In this document: positions 25,613-36,699 of the stretch, piece after piece
Layout of the letters: the number at the start of each line of letters is the position of its first letter
How positions within the stretch are numbered: the first letter of the stretch is position 1
The notes under the pieces: generated by a model
The model's input: the letters and a program-made list of their open reading frames with translations, nothing else
The model's database searches: none
What the model was told of the DNA's origin: nothing
Position numbers and translations under genes: made by a program
From: Xestospongia bergquistia
Lineage: Eukaryota; Porifera; Demospongiae; Haplosclerida; Petrosiidae
Assembly (NCBI GenBank): GCA_963965975.1
Contig: OZ014416.1
Coordinates: forward strand, 186,001 to 250,000
Reading direction: 5' to 3'
Length of the DNA: 64,000 bases

Positions 25613-25976
25613 TATTGCAAACTGTATCTCAAATCTCTCTATTTTCTAACTTCCAACTGATGACAACAATTTTCTCATATTAACTTGGGTTTAATTTTTG
25701 TGCCTGCACAATATGTTAATATGTGTCCGTTATTTTAATTAATTTTTATCATATTTGTTTTATAATACAGACTTCAAAATGTGATCAACTTTAATAGTAA
25801 TATTGTAAAGACAATGAGAATTTATCAGTAGTTTATCTTCTAGTGTCAGCAACATATGATCATATGACACATCAATAATATATAAATGCAAAATTTGCAT
25901 AAGACAAAATACTCATTACCATATAAGGCAGGTACATGTCAACTCTGCATTGACCTTGATATCTCAAATAAAATAA
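25613..25976. other. Convergent intergenic spacer
   Basis: This 364-bp AT-rich stretch lies between the stops of the 110-aa gene and mS38. It holds presumed 3' UTR sequence of both genes. I see no open frame, repeat or RNA structure in it. Confidence 0.6.
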
Positions 25977-26372
25977 TTATTTTTTCAATTTTCGGCGAAG
26001 AAACTTCATTTTCTTACGAAGTTTTTTGTACTTGTGATGATTCATTTTCTGCCGTCTTTTCTTCAAGACACTGCTGCATTGGTGGGGGGCGTGGTTAGAC
26101 ACCCCCACAATATATTGATTGAAAATATTTATTTGCTCATGATCAATAAGATTTTGGTAACAAACTGGAGATATGTACAATTGACCCAGCATTGCGAAAT
26201 TCACTGGTTGCCATGGAAACCAAGTACTTGTAACTGCTAATTCTTTATTGATATTACAAGAATTATGTTGCCGAGTACCTAATGGGGTGGAGCTTAAGTG
26301 TTGGAGGTTAATACCTACTGGTTGCCATTTTCTAATGAGACATATACATCTAACTAATATTTGTCCTGCCAT
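25977..26372 (-). CDS. AURKAIP1: Mitochondrial small ribosomal subunit protein mS38 (AURKAIP1)
   Basis: A single exon of 131 aa. The C-terminal 30 residues, VLKKRRQKMNHHKYKKLRKK and MKFLRRKLKK, match the COX24/mS38 signature of mitoribosome proteins (human: VLKIRRRKMNHHKYRKL). The remainder is not obviously conserved, as is usual for the family; the N-terminus is Arg-poor but has no acidic residues in the first 30, consistent with mitochondrial import. The protein is shorter than the human one (199 aa) at both ends; the basic tail stops soon after the signature. Divergent from eIF5A across a region with a perfect NRF-1-like palindrome. Confidence 0.9.
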   Translation of the reverse strand: MAGQILVRCICLIRKWQPVGINLQHLSSTPLGTRQHNSCNINKELAVTSTWFPWQPVNFAMLGQLYISPVCYQNLIDHEQINIFNQYIVGVSNHAPHQCSSVLKKRRQKMNHHKYKKLRKKMKFLRRKLKK

Positions 26373-26481
26373 TAGTAGTGTCTAGTGCGAAATAAAGATA
26401 ATATTATAAAGAATAGATAGATAGACACAACTCACCACTACTACACGTGCTCATTTTATCATGCTACTTGCAGTACTGCAG

Positions 26482-26499
26482 TACTGCGCATGCGCAGTA
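26482..26499. promoter_or_regulatory. NRF-1-like palindromic promoter site
   Basis: The 18-bp palindrome TACTGCGCATGCGCAGTA contains the NRF-1 core TGCGCATGCGCA. It sits between mS38 and eIF5A, just upstream of an apparent noncoding first exon of eIF5A ending with AG|GTAAGT at about 26529. NRF-1 controls nuclear genes for mitochondrial proteins in animals. The identical 18-mer occurs beside COX6A at 57787-57804. Confidence 0.7.
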
Positions 26500-26679
26500 G
26501 CAAACCCCTTCACGTTGCCCAGACAGAGGTAAGTACCTTCCTATCTATTCATGGTTTACACAGTTACATATTCTTTATGTAATGGAATAGATCCATAATC
26601 ATACTTGTTTTAAGTTTGCATTATATGAGACATACCCTGAGTAATGATCCCTTCTGTTACAGTATTGAATTAGAATAAG

Positions 26680-27379
26680 ATGGCCGAAGCAGATGGAGAT
26701 TTTGAAGGGGGTGATGCTGGAGCCAGTAACACTTATCCAATGCAATGTTCTGCACTACGTAAAGGAGGATATGTCATTCTTAAAGGACGTCCATGTAAAA
26801 TAGTCGAAATGTCTACATCAAAAACTGGCAAACATGGTCATGCTAAGGTCTACATTCCATTCCATTCCATGTGCTTTATTTATATAAATTTATTTTACAG
26901 GTTCATTTAGTTGGTACTGACATCTTTACTAGTAAGAAATATGAAGATATTTGTCCATCCACTCATAATATGAATGTACCTCGTGTCAAACGAACTGACT
27001 ATCAAGTATGTATAACTGTGCATATATAGAGAAGTGAAAATTATTGATAATTTTTTTGTGATTGCTAATACACTTTTTCTCTTGTAGCTCATTGATATTG
27101 ATGATGGATTTCTGAGTCTTATGACAGACTCTGGTGATACTAAAGATGATGTAAAACTTCCTGACAATGAAGAAGGAAAAATTATAAAGGAGAGATTTGA
27201 AAATGGAGACACGCTGTTAGTAACTGTTCAAGTAAGTTGCTACCATTATCCATTAAGTCTGTATAATACATTTCCACGTGATGTTCTTCAATTATTCAGT
27301 TACTTTTAATCTTTCTCTTTTTTTCAAGTCTGCAATGGGAGAGGAGTCTGTGACTGGTACTAAGAATACCAAAGATTAA
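26680..27379 (+). CDS. EIF5A: Translation factor eIF5A
   Basis: Hypusinated elongation factor that relieves ribosome stalling. Exons 26680-26847, 26901-27005, 27088-27231 and 27329-27379 give 155 aa, the usual length. The hypusine loop is [20 protein letters not shown], with the modified Lys in KTGKHG. Other conserved blocks are [35 protein letters not shown] and the OB fold DDGFLSLM...[15 protein letters not shown] 5' UTR intron is likely (donor about 26530, acceptor about 26661), an arrangement common in highly expressed animal genes. Confidence 0.97.
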
Positions 27380-27655
27380 AATTGTGTACCTTTTGGATGT
27401 GTCATTCAGTTTATTGTATTCATATTAAGATCTTGCGGTGTTAACTACTATAATGTCATGTAATACTACCAATATATAATATGTACTAGTTATTAATAGT
27501 TAATGGTTTTGTTATTGCTATCAAAAATTTGTTATTCAATACAGACAATATTTTCTATTATGATCTATTAATTATTATAAGTGTTGTAGGACCATCATTT
27601 ATTTTAAAAGTTAATTAAAGGGGAGGAGTCAATCATAATTGATTCATAAAACTAT

Positions 27656-28549
<894 letters not shown>

Positions 28550-28684
28550 TCAATTAGTGAGTAGGTGGAGGTCAAATCATTACACATATTGCATAATGAT
28601 CACAATAGTATTACTCACTGTTATGTTTCATTTGATAACTACACTTCCTTGGTTACTTGTCAAAACAGGTGAGGAGTGAAAAGC

Positions 28685-29678
28685 ATGGCTACTTCTGCGG
28701 GTCCTGATAACTCTCAACTAGAGAAGATTGCAAAGAATATCATTTTAAATGTCCCCACAAACGAAGTAGGTTATAATCTGAAAAATATTTAATTTATTCA
28801 CTTGTCATTCTTTACCCTGTAGTCTATACCTGTAGAGAGTCTCTGGGCTGACAGTGATGCTGTCATTATGTTTCTTAGACGATTTGGATGACAGCTGTGT
28901 CGGCTTGGGGCTGTGAAACTCAGTCTCATACAGGTAGCCATATTACCATGCATCCATTTGTTCATGCATACATCCATGTAGCCATTGCTAGAGCAAAATG
29001 GGGTAAAGTTGGTTGCTGTGGGATTGGAACAATTAGGAGCTGAAGAGTTTGTTGAGAGAAAATTCTTCGCGGGTAAAGTTTATGTTGACGAGAAAAAACA
29101 GTGCTACCAAGACCTTGGTTTTAAAAGGTATAGTATCTATATGATATTGATGGTGTTATGATTGATATCTTTCAGATTTTCTTGGTTATCCATCTTTAAA
29201 GCATTGATAAATGTAGTATCTCGACGAGCTATAGCTGAGGTATATATACATCTTTTATATGGTGTTAAATTTATCATGCTTCTTTGATTTTATAGGCAAG
29301 ACAAAAAAAGATTGATGGCAATCTTAAAGGTGATGGCCTTCAAAATGGTGGTCTCCTTATAGTTCGAAAAGGAGGTGAATTAATTTACTTTCACAAAGAG
29401 GAGACTCCTGGTGATCATGTTGGTAATGATGAGATTTTACAAGCACTTGGAATTGATCCAGGAAAAACAGAGTATGTTTATAATAATGTCACTTTCTGTC
29501 CATTTTAGAGTTTGTTTATCCATTTATAATTTACTATCTGTCCATTTATAGTACATCACCTACTGAAGAGATCAAAGCAATGGAAGAAGAAGCTGTCAAT
29601 TGTGATACAGCTTGTGCTATAGTTGGTGAAATTCCTGATGAAATTAAACCAAAGAAATTTGAACTCAAGAAAAAGTAA
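28685..29678 (+). CDS. PRXL2B: PRXL2B/SelU-type thioredoxin-fold selenoprotein, TGA = Sec
   Basis: Peroxiredoxin-like protein of the FAM213/SelU family; human PRXL2B is prostamide/prostaglandin F synthase. Exons 28685-28765, 28823-28933, 28982-29127, 29176-29239, 29296-29471 and 29552-29678 join without frame breaks to 234 residues. In exon 2 the active-site segment is FLRRFG-TGA-QLCRLGA, with TGA at 28889-28891, exactly where human PRXL2B has Cys in LRRFGCVVC. Reading TGA as Sec gives a UxxC redox motif. Downstream matches include LLEQNGVKLVAVG, FFAGKVYVDEKKQCYQDLGF, IDGNLKGDGLQNGGLLIV and HKEETPGDHVGN. The C-terminal 40 residues are an extra charged tail. A SECIS follows the stop, and four downstream coding exons retain the frame, so this is not a pseudogene. 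Confidence 0.93.
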
Positions 29679-29760
29679 CTCCCACATAATAATATAATAA
29701 TAATTATCATAATTATATTGTAATATGTAAGTATGCTGCTTTATAACAGGTGTATCTGGG

Positions 29761-29840
29761 TACATTTACATGTGGATATGATGAAATGGGTGTGGTTAAT
29801 CTTACAAGAAGCCGCACCTATTGATGTGTACTATCCAATG
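29761..29840 (+). promoter_or_regulatory. SECIS element of the PRXL2B-type selenoprotein
   Basis: ATGA at 29781-29784 and TTGAT at 29821-29825 form the quartet. Between them AATGGGTGTGGTT pairs with AGCCGCACCTATT over 13 base pairs including G-U wobbles, with an apical loop starting AA (29798-29799). Below, TGGATA (29773-29778) pairs with TATCCA (29832-29837) across an internal loop. It begins about 100 bp after the stop. Spacing and core match a canonical animal SECIS; not folded by computer. Confidence 0.9.
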
Positions 29841-29926
29841 TGTGTATCTTGACCCACTTTGTTTGTTTAATTTGTTATTCTTCAATTTAAAACCATTATG
29901 ACACCTTTTTAAATAAATCCTATTAG

Positions 29927-32790
29927 TTACCATGTAATAGCACCATAATGTGCTGACTTAACAGAACGTCGGTACTTCCCTAATAATCCTGGAAGATCAT
30001 CTCTAGGTGGTTTCCATTGGGAACAACGTTCAGCTAATATTGACTCGTCCACATTCTTAATTAAACAGTAGTTATTATACCATACTATTTAGCTCCACCT
30101 ACCAAATTTATCAGGCGAGTTTTGGCATCAATACTTATTATATCTCCCTCTTCTACAAATGCTATTGGGCCACCTTCATAAGCTTCTGGTGTCACATGAC
30201 CCACCATAATACCTGTTTGAAAAATTTGTAAAACCAGTTTAATTGATTATAATATTTTACCATGAGATGCACCACTGAATCGACCATCAGTTATCAAAGC
30301 AACAGTTCGTCCTAGCCCCGCCCCCACTAATGCTGCTCCAGGAGATAGCATTTCTGGCATACCAGGACTACAATATACAGTACATAGCAATCACTACTGT
30401 TAGTTTTCCATATATACCTTCCTTTGGGTCCCTCGTAACGTATAATGAGGACATCCCCTGGTTTAATCTATTAAGAATAATTTGTATAATAATTATTAGG
30501 TTCATACCTTTCCAGCCATAATAGCATCATATGCAGTATATTCACCATCAAAGACACGAGCCTACAATCAACATTATTGTCATATATATTATACATAGTA
30601 AGTTATTTACTGGTCCTGTGAAAGGTTTGTCGAATACTTTACCACTTAATTTTAATAGTGCACTCTCAGGACAAAGAGAACCCTGTAATTAAAGCAATAA
30701 TTAAAATGTCTCTTATTATATTTTAATAATTTACTTTCATAACTATAATATGGTTTCCAGGAGATGATAGAGGATTATTGAGTGGACGGACAACTTCCTA
30801 ATAAGGGCATTAATTATATTGAGTGGGTGGAGTGCTAACTTGTTTGAGATCAACCATACGAGGTACAGTTACAAGGTTTTCTGCCAGAGTTTTTCCAGTT
30901 ACAGTAAGACAATCTCCATGTAATAAACCACCTTCTAACAGTTCTTTTTGAATGACCTGAGGTATGGATACATAATTAGGATAATGGATGTGGACATAAA
31001 CCAATGGACGCATATAAAACATACCGGCAGTCCACCTATAGTATGGAGATCAGACATATGATACTATAAGGATAGGGGTCAGAGTTTAAAGGTTAAAAAT
31101 CAGCAATGTACCTTGCCATGAGGTTTTAAATTAGCTAAAAGAGGTACTCGGTCACCAATGGTATTAAATTCTTCGATACTCAAATCAACTCCAGCTCTAC
31201 AATATATATGGTTAATTCATACAGTAGACAGACCACACCCCTTACTCATAAGCTAATGCCAGCAAATGTAACACTCCATTTGTAGAACCTCCAAGTGCAT
31301 ACATTATAGTAATGGCGTTTTCAAAGGCCTGCCAGTACATGAAGTAATAGGATAATGCTATTTGTTACCTTTTTAGTCATGATTTGTCTTGAAGTTATTT
31401 TTTTAGAGAGAAGTTGAAATACAATATTAACAATGTCAGAACAATGGTTGTATTTTTCTTCTGTCACTTTGTTCTCTCTCGATACAGCTGGACTAGAACA
31501 TGTCCCTTCAGATAACACAACATACAAATGATACAATAGTACACGTGTAGGTCATTTACCTGGAGGAGACATCCCTAGTGCTTCAATAGCAGAACTCATT
31601 GTGTTAGCCGTAAACATACCACCTTAAAATAAGAAAGGATCAGTTATCTATCTATTTATTCATCCATCTGGCATCTGTCCATTCATTAATCTATTTATCC
31701 ACTTACCACAAGATCCTGATCCAGGTAAGGCAAAGCATTCAATTGTATGTAATTCTTCCATATCAATTAATCCAGCACCATATGATCCAATAGCTTCCAT
31801 TATTGTTTGAGCATCCCATGCTACATCTCGGTCTTCACACTTTCCAGGAAGAATTGTCCCCCCATATAGGCTAGCACCTATAGCATTAAGACGAGCTACA
31901 GGCATTACCACACCAGGTACTAAAAATAAAACATAGTATATGATGTCATAAACTTTTATTAACCTGTTTTATCACAGCCTCCTAGAGCAATAATAGCGTC
32001 CTAGTATTGTTTATTAGTATATTGTTAGTATATCGTTAGTATATTGTTAGTATATTGATAGTATATTGTTAGTATATTGATAATATAATATGATATTATT
32101 AGATGGTAACTTGATGTACCGCAAAATAAGCTTGATGCATAATTTCTGCACAGTCAGCAATCCAATCACGTGATATTAGGGAATAACGCATACCCACTGA
32201 GCCCTGTAATTAATATGTTAATAGTGGGAGGAGTAATGTGAATGGAGCTTACATTGGTTTCTCCATCACTGACAACAGGTGTACCACAAATGAATGCTTT
32301 ACCTAAATTAATTAGTAATAGCATAATAATTAAACCACACCCTCACCTCCTAGTTTTTCAACCTCCTTCACAATAATATCAGTTAATTCACTTGAAAAAT
32401 AAAAGTTTAATTAGTAAATAATTAAGGAGGTGCTTACCGAAAATGATTATTGCATGGTAGAGCATTACTGTAAGGGCTAATGACTGTGATAATTGGTTTA
32501 GTGAAGTCCTCATCCTATGAGTGTCATGTGATAGTCACGTAATAGCATTGTATTATGCAATTAAACCTTAAATCCTGCTCCTCTAAGATGAGCTCTAGCT
32601 GCAGACTGTTCAATATATGATATAATAATATAATTATTAAACACTCACTCTTTTCACCCACAAATGATGATCTTCTTTCTTTCCAGTTAATGCATTGCTA
32701 TTTACCTGCAAATTATAATACAACAGTGAAGAACAACTTAATGGGTACCTTTAAACTAGGAGAAGCGTCTAAAGACAGGAATGTTTCCAT
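29927..32790 (-). CDS. Dihydroxy-acid dehydratase (IlvD/ILV3 family)
   Basis: Iron-sulphur enzyme of valine, leucine and isoleucine biosynthesis. Starting at 32790, about 18 small exons give a full-length protein. The N-terminal half has [21 protein letters not shown] (first cluster Cys), [26 protein letters not shown] (second Cys), [17 protein letters not shown] and [20 protein letters not shown] (third Cys). The C-terminal half has [65 protein letters not shown], the catalytic-Ser site [16 protein letters not shown] and [15 protein letters not shown], ending SAHYGAITW at 29927. All cluster and active-site residues seem present, so it should be functional. I see no clear mitochondrial presequence. 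Related sugar-acid dehydratases of the ILVD/EDD family are possible, but these motifs are DHAD-like. The enzyme is normally absent from animals; dense host-type introns rule out recent bacterial contamination. Confidence 0.9.
32000..32095. repeat. Minisatellite in a DHAD intron
   Basis: About seven copies of a 12-bp unit of the form TTAGTATATTGT with small variants lie in tandem within an intron of the dihydroxy-acid dehydratase gene. Confidence 0.75.
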
Positions 32791-32868
32791 AGGAAGGCTT
32801 CCAAAAGAATAATATATTTTTGTGTCAGATACTATTATTCATGGCATCTGTAATTGCAACACCCATTC

Positions 32869-34388
32869 ATGAATTTCTGATAAATGTCTCTCGATATCTC
32901 TAACTTCTACAATTCGTAGTTCTATTTTATTATGTATTGTTGTTCTCTATTTAGTAGTAGTTCGACTAATCTTAGCTGGCTACTAAAACATAACATTAAC
33001 TTTACTTTGGATTGACTGACATTTCTTGTAGTTTAAAATAAAGATTTATTAAAAAATAAGTTAAGATTTGTTAAAAAAAAAAAAAAAAAAACATGTTGTG
33101 TTGCCCAAACGATTCCTACTCGCTCACCCACTCAGGCTTCCACTTAGGTTCCAGGATTCCCTGCTATTGCTAGCTGGGACCGCCACCTGGCTTGGTAACC
33201 CTCGTCTTCGCGAGGTAATCCTGGCTGGAGCGTCGCCCTAACTTAAAACCAGCCGTACGGGATTCCAGCTCTTAGGGAATGTCGCATTCAGGAACCGGGA
33301 ACCACAAATACACCAGCCTCTTCTCGTTTAAAGGGAGACTACCAGCCCTATCCTAGTCGGCCTTTCGGATACTCCGTAGAGTATGCTGGTAACCATCTCA
33401 GAGGTCTGATGCATTGCAGAACGCTGGCCCACAACACAACCTATCCAAGGTGGTTTTCATTTCCTTTTATATGTACTGCAGATTTTGTCTTCAGTCTCTT
33501 GTGGGGCGGCACTGTGTACGCTTATGAATCTCATTAACGGTACACTATCATCGATGAACTAAAAAGACTGTTAGAATAATTAAAACTAAAGCTATACTTT
33601 TGATGATTAAGAGTAAAACTAGTTCTACTTAAGCAAACTAGAACAACATTACTAATTATAATAATTTTTATCATATCTTAATTTTATAGGGCTTAAAAAA
33701 ATAAAAATCATTACCTAAACACTTTTCTTCGATTCATTATCTAAATTTATAACAGCTCCTTTAGTTCTTCAAGTCCTCCAACTTTGGATAACTTTCTTCA
33801 GTTAATGGCTGTTAACTTACCTTGTCGTAGCTATAATTAGCTAATCATATAGGCTCAACCTAAGACTGTCTATATAACAGTCAATACAAAAATGGACATT
33901 CATAATTTTATGTCTCAATTTTATAAGAAGTGGTGGCATAACTTTAAGCTTTTAAAAAGTGCAATGTAAAATATAGTACATCAAGAGAAGCCAGATAGAT
34001 AATAAGTTATATTGACAAAGTTAAAAATACCAGTCAAACAGGTTTTGGATATAATAAATCTATATTATCAGTAGCAACAAGGGACAGGGGTCAACTCCCT
34101 TATGGAAGTGGAGATAAGGAAAGAGGTGAGGCTCCATTTTATCTCTCTTTAGTAGGTCTAGTCCTTCAGGTACTTCTAATATTAACTTCTCAATTGTACA
34201 CTGATCTTGTGAAGGGACAGTGTCCTGATCTTTGGTAGTTTGTTAATGCCTTTGCCATTATGATGTCTGTATACACTTGAATGACCTGAAATCATTTTCT
34301 TCAGACAGACCATATAGTATACAGATAGTATTCACCTCATCTGTTAGGTAGTCCATTGTAGTGAGACATATAATAGATGACATAGACA
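32869..34388. repeat. 1.5-kb noncoding dispersed repeat, copy 1
   Basis: This segment is repeated in the same orientation at 52927-54486. It contains an A-run near 33075-33091, then a GC-rich core (33092 to about 33535) unlike the AT-rich surroundings, then an AT-rich 3' half. Compared by eye the core differs from the other copy at one position, while the outer parts differ every 20-30 bases and by small indels. No open frame of useful length exists on either strand. Small hairpins occur in the core (CCTCG...CGAGG near 33208; ATACTC...GAGTAT near 33369). No transposase, reverse transcriptase or obvious terminal repeats were seen, so the class is unknown; a nonautonomous element or a structured RNA family is possible. 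Confidence 0.85.
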
Positions 34389-34922
34389 GTTGTTGTTTCT
34401 ATTGCCTACAGTTTACATTTTCTATATGAAAAGTGCATGTATATTTGAACCTTCATCTGATTGATAGAAAAGCATGAATGGATCTTGTTGAATGATTTTG
34501 CTGCATTAACATGAGTAACCTATGTTACTGGTGATTGACTGTACAAAATACAATTTTGCACATACATTACTGTTACTGATATAGAACTATTAAGTATTGT
34601 TTTCGGTGAATGAAGAATAGTGTCTATTCTGATATTTCACTATCCCTACAAGTTTATAAATGACACTGCCTACTTTTAATTTAGTTTTCATACATACAGT
34701 GTTAATATACAGATTTAGCTACATACATCTTATCTAATGTTTTATACCTATACTTGAACAACTGGACACTTAGTTCTATTAAACATAACAATTGATGTCA
34801 TAAATGTTATTTGTTACAATATGTTTGACTAATGATGTTGAAGTCTTTGTTATGTGAATACATAAAGGTTGGCATGCTTTGTTACATCAATAGTCTGAAG
34901 AGATTCACCACAACTTCCATAC
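34389..34922. other. Intergenic spacer without recognisable feature
   Basis: AT-rich sequence between the 1.5-kb repeat and the USP-like fragment. I see no convincing frame, repeat or RNA in it. Confidence 0.5.
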
Positions 34923-35436
34923 CTAAATATATATTATATTAAACTTAGGGACAAATCTATGACTGATCTTGTCAAATAACAGGATTATAGGTGCATACCC
35001 TTCACAGATGTAGTCTAGAATATTGTCTGAATTACCTAACTCATCAAAAATCAAGTCCTGAAGGTGAATTTTCTTGTTACCCTGTTCAACATAATATTGA
35101 ATATCACTCTTAATATCATTACTAACATGTATTTTCAATACAAGCACACATTACTAGTCTGTGGCTTATTGTTGCATACTATATAAGTTTAGTAAGTTTA
35201 GTAATACCTTCAGTAACATACTTCTGTGTGACAGCATAAGTTTGTATTAATTTGAATTTTTTAACTTCAAATATTATACCTGACTTTGTACATTCACAAC
35301 ATGCAGGTTTGCTGGTTAATTGCAGGAATTCTACAAAAATAGAATGGTTCATCAGACACTGGAGGACACCACTAACATAGCAATTGCTAGCTGTGTTGGT
35401 GATACAAGGAGGTTGTAATATTATGTAAAACAGCAT
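34923..35436 (-). pseudogene. USP (peptidase C19)-like fragment, possibly a small gene or relic
   Basis: The exon starting at 35436 encodes CITNTASNCYVSGVLQCLMN, which resembles the USP Cys box (N-x-G-N-x-C-Y-x-N-x-x-x-Q): the Asn, Cys-Tyr and Leu-Gln are kept, but the second Gly and the Asn after Tyr are altered. FVEFLQ and a CxxC-like pair (CCECTKSG) follow, then a GT donor. Further exons down to a stop at 34923 would encode HLQDLIFDELGNSDNILDYI and KISHRFVPKF. There is no recognisable His box, and the whole is much shorter than a USP catalytic domain. It may be a decaying USP copy or a divergent short gene. It is head-to-head with C1orf50 (176 bp). Confidence 0.35.
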
Positions 35437-35612
35437 GGCTATAATTTTATTTCCATGAATACACGCCTATAGTTTTGCATCTTAACGAGTCCCACCTACA
35501 ATTGAATATTGTAAATGTGCCGTATACTTCCGTTCACGCTGAACACGTGCTATTATAACTTCTGTATTACTATAAATTATACAACAATTTATAATTATTA
35601 TATAATATTATT

Positions 35613-36478
35613 ATGGCTGAGGGAAAGGATTTGTTACCGTTTGAAAACTCTCCAGAATCTTTTATTAACAGTGAGTTTTGTTAATTCTGTTGTTTATGAA
35701 ACAATTCTTGAGATAATTATACTGATTATATAAAGTAAGAATTCACATCATAAATATTTTGGTTTGTGACAGGTTCTGGCCCTTTGACTGTACCACGTGA
35801 TGAGCATGTGAGTCAGACACTAGTAGATCCAAGAAGTGTCTATAAGCATTATGATCCACATGATCTAGTGTCACTAGCTAAAGAAGTAAGACATTAACGA
35901 TAATACATGTCATCTGACCACACCCCTTCTCCTATAGGTACAACAAGCTGATCAGTTTGTTCAGGCTACAACTTCTGGCAAGTTACAAGTCATTGTTGAT
36001 CAGATACGATACTTACAAGAACAGGTACATATTATCATAGCAACACCCCTTCAATTTATGATGTAATCACACCTACTCATTAGGCACATAAGATATTAGA
36101 TTCAGCTAAACGTGATGCACAATTACATCATGCTGCTTGCAATTTTGTCAAAGTCCCCGGCAAAACTTACCATCTTTATGAAAAAAAGAATGGACAAGCT
36201 TACTTTTCTATGTTATCGCCTGAGGTAAGTCTTATATATTAACCACACCTCCAATTAATTTATTATTATTATTACAGGAGTGGGGAGGGAATCCTCCTAA
36301 TACATTCCTTGGGTCTTATCGACTTGAATATGATCGTTCTTGGACACCTGCTGAGAAAGTGAATGAAAGAGAACGAGATATCATAAATATTCAGAAAGCA
36401 ATTACAGCTGCTATCCCCGTCATTAGTGGTGATATTGAAAATGATAAATTAACAGGAAAAGATGAAACACTTAAATAA
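35613..36478 (+). CDS. C1orf50 homologue, conserved protein of unknown function
   Basis: Five short exons starting at [20 protein letters not shown] (35613) give about 195 aa. Matches to the animal C1orf50 family: [99 protein letters not shown]. The N-terminal 50 residues and the C-terminal tail are variable. The fold is helical and no enzymatic motif is visible; the function of the family is not established as far as I know. Stop at 36476-36478. Confidence 0.9.
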
Positions 36479-36699
36479 GTATTTTTATTTTTATTTTAAT
36501 AAACAATTATTATTAATAATTATTAATATAGCATTCATTATATAATATTAGTCAGTTGGTGAGTGAAACACAATATTATAAGAGAACCATCCAACAAAAT
36601 AAACTGGTTTATTCAGTAATTTATGGACATAAATATAATGATATAGTGTTGTGATTAATGAAATAAAATGGCACCTATAAATAACTGTTGCAAGATTTG

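Noticed and set aside
28889-28891. In-frame TGA as a sign of a pseudogene or sequencing error
   Set aside because: It falls exactly on the family's redox Cys, all downstream exons keep frame, and a SECIS is present.
29927-32790. Bacterial contamination as the source of the dehydratase
   Set aside because: The gene has many short host-type introns and sits between animal genes on one contig.
33092-33535. Repeat core as a ribosomal RNA or tRNA-derived SINE
   Set aside because: No A and B boxes, no cloverleaf and no recognisable rRNA segment on either strand by eye.
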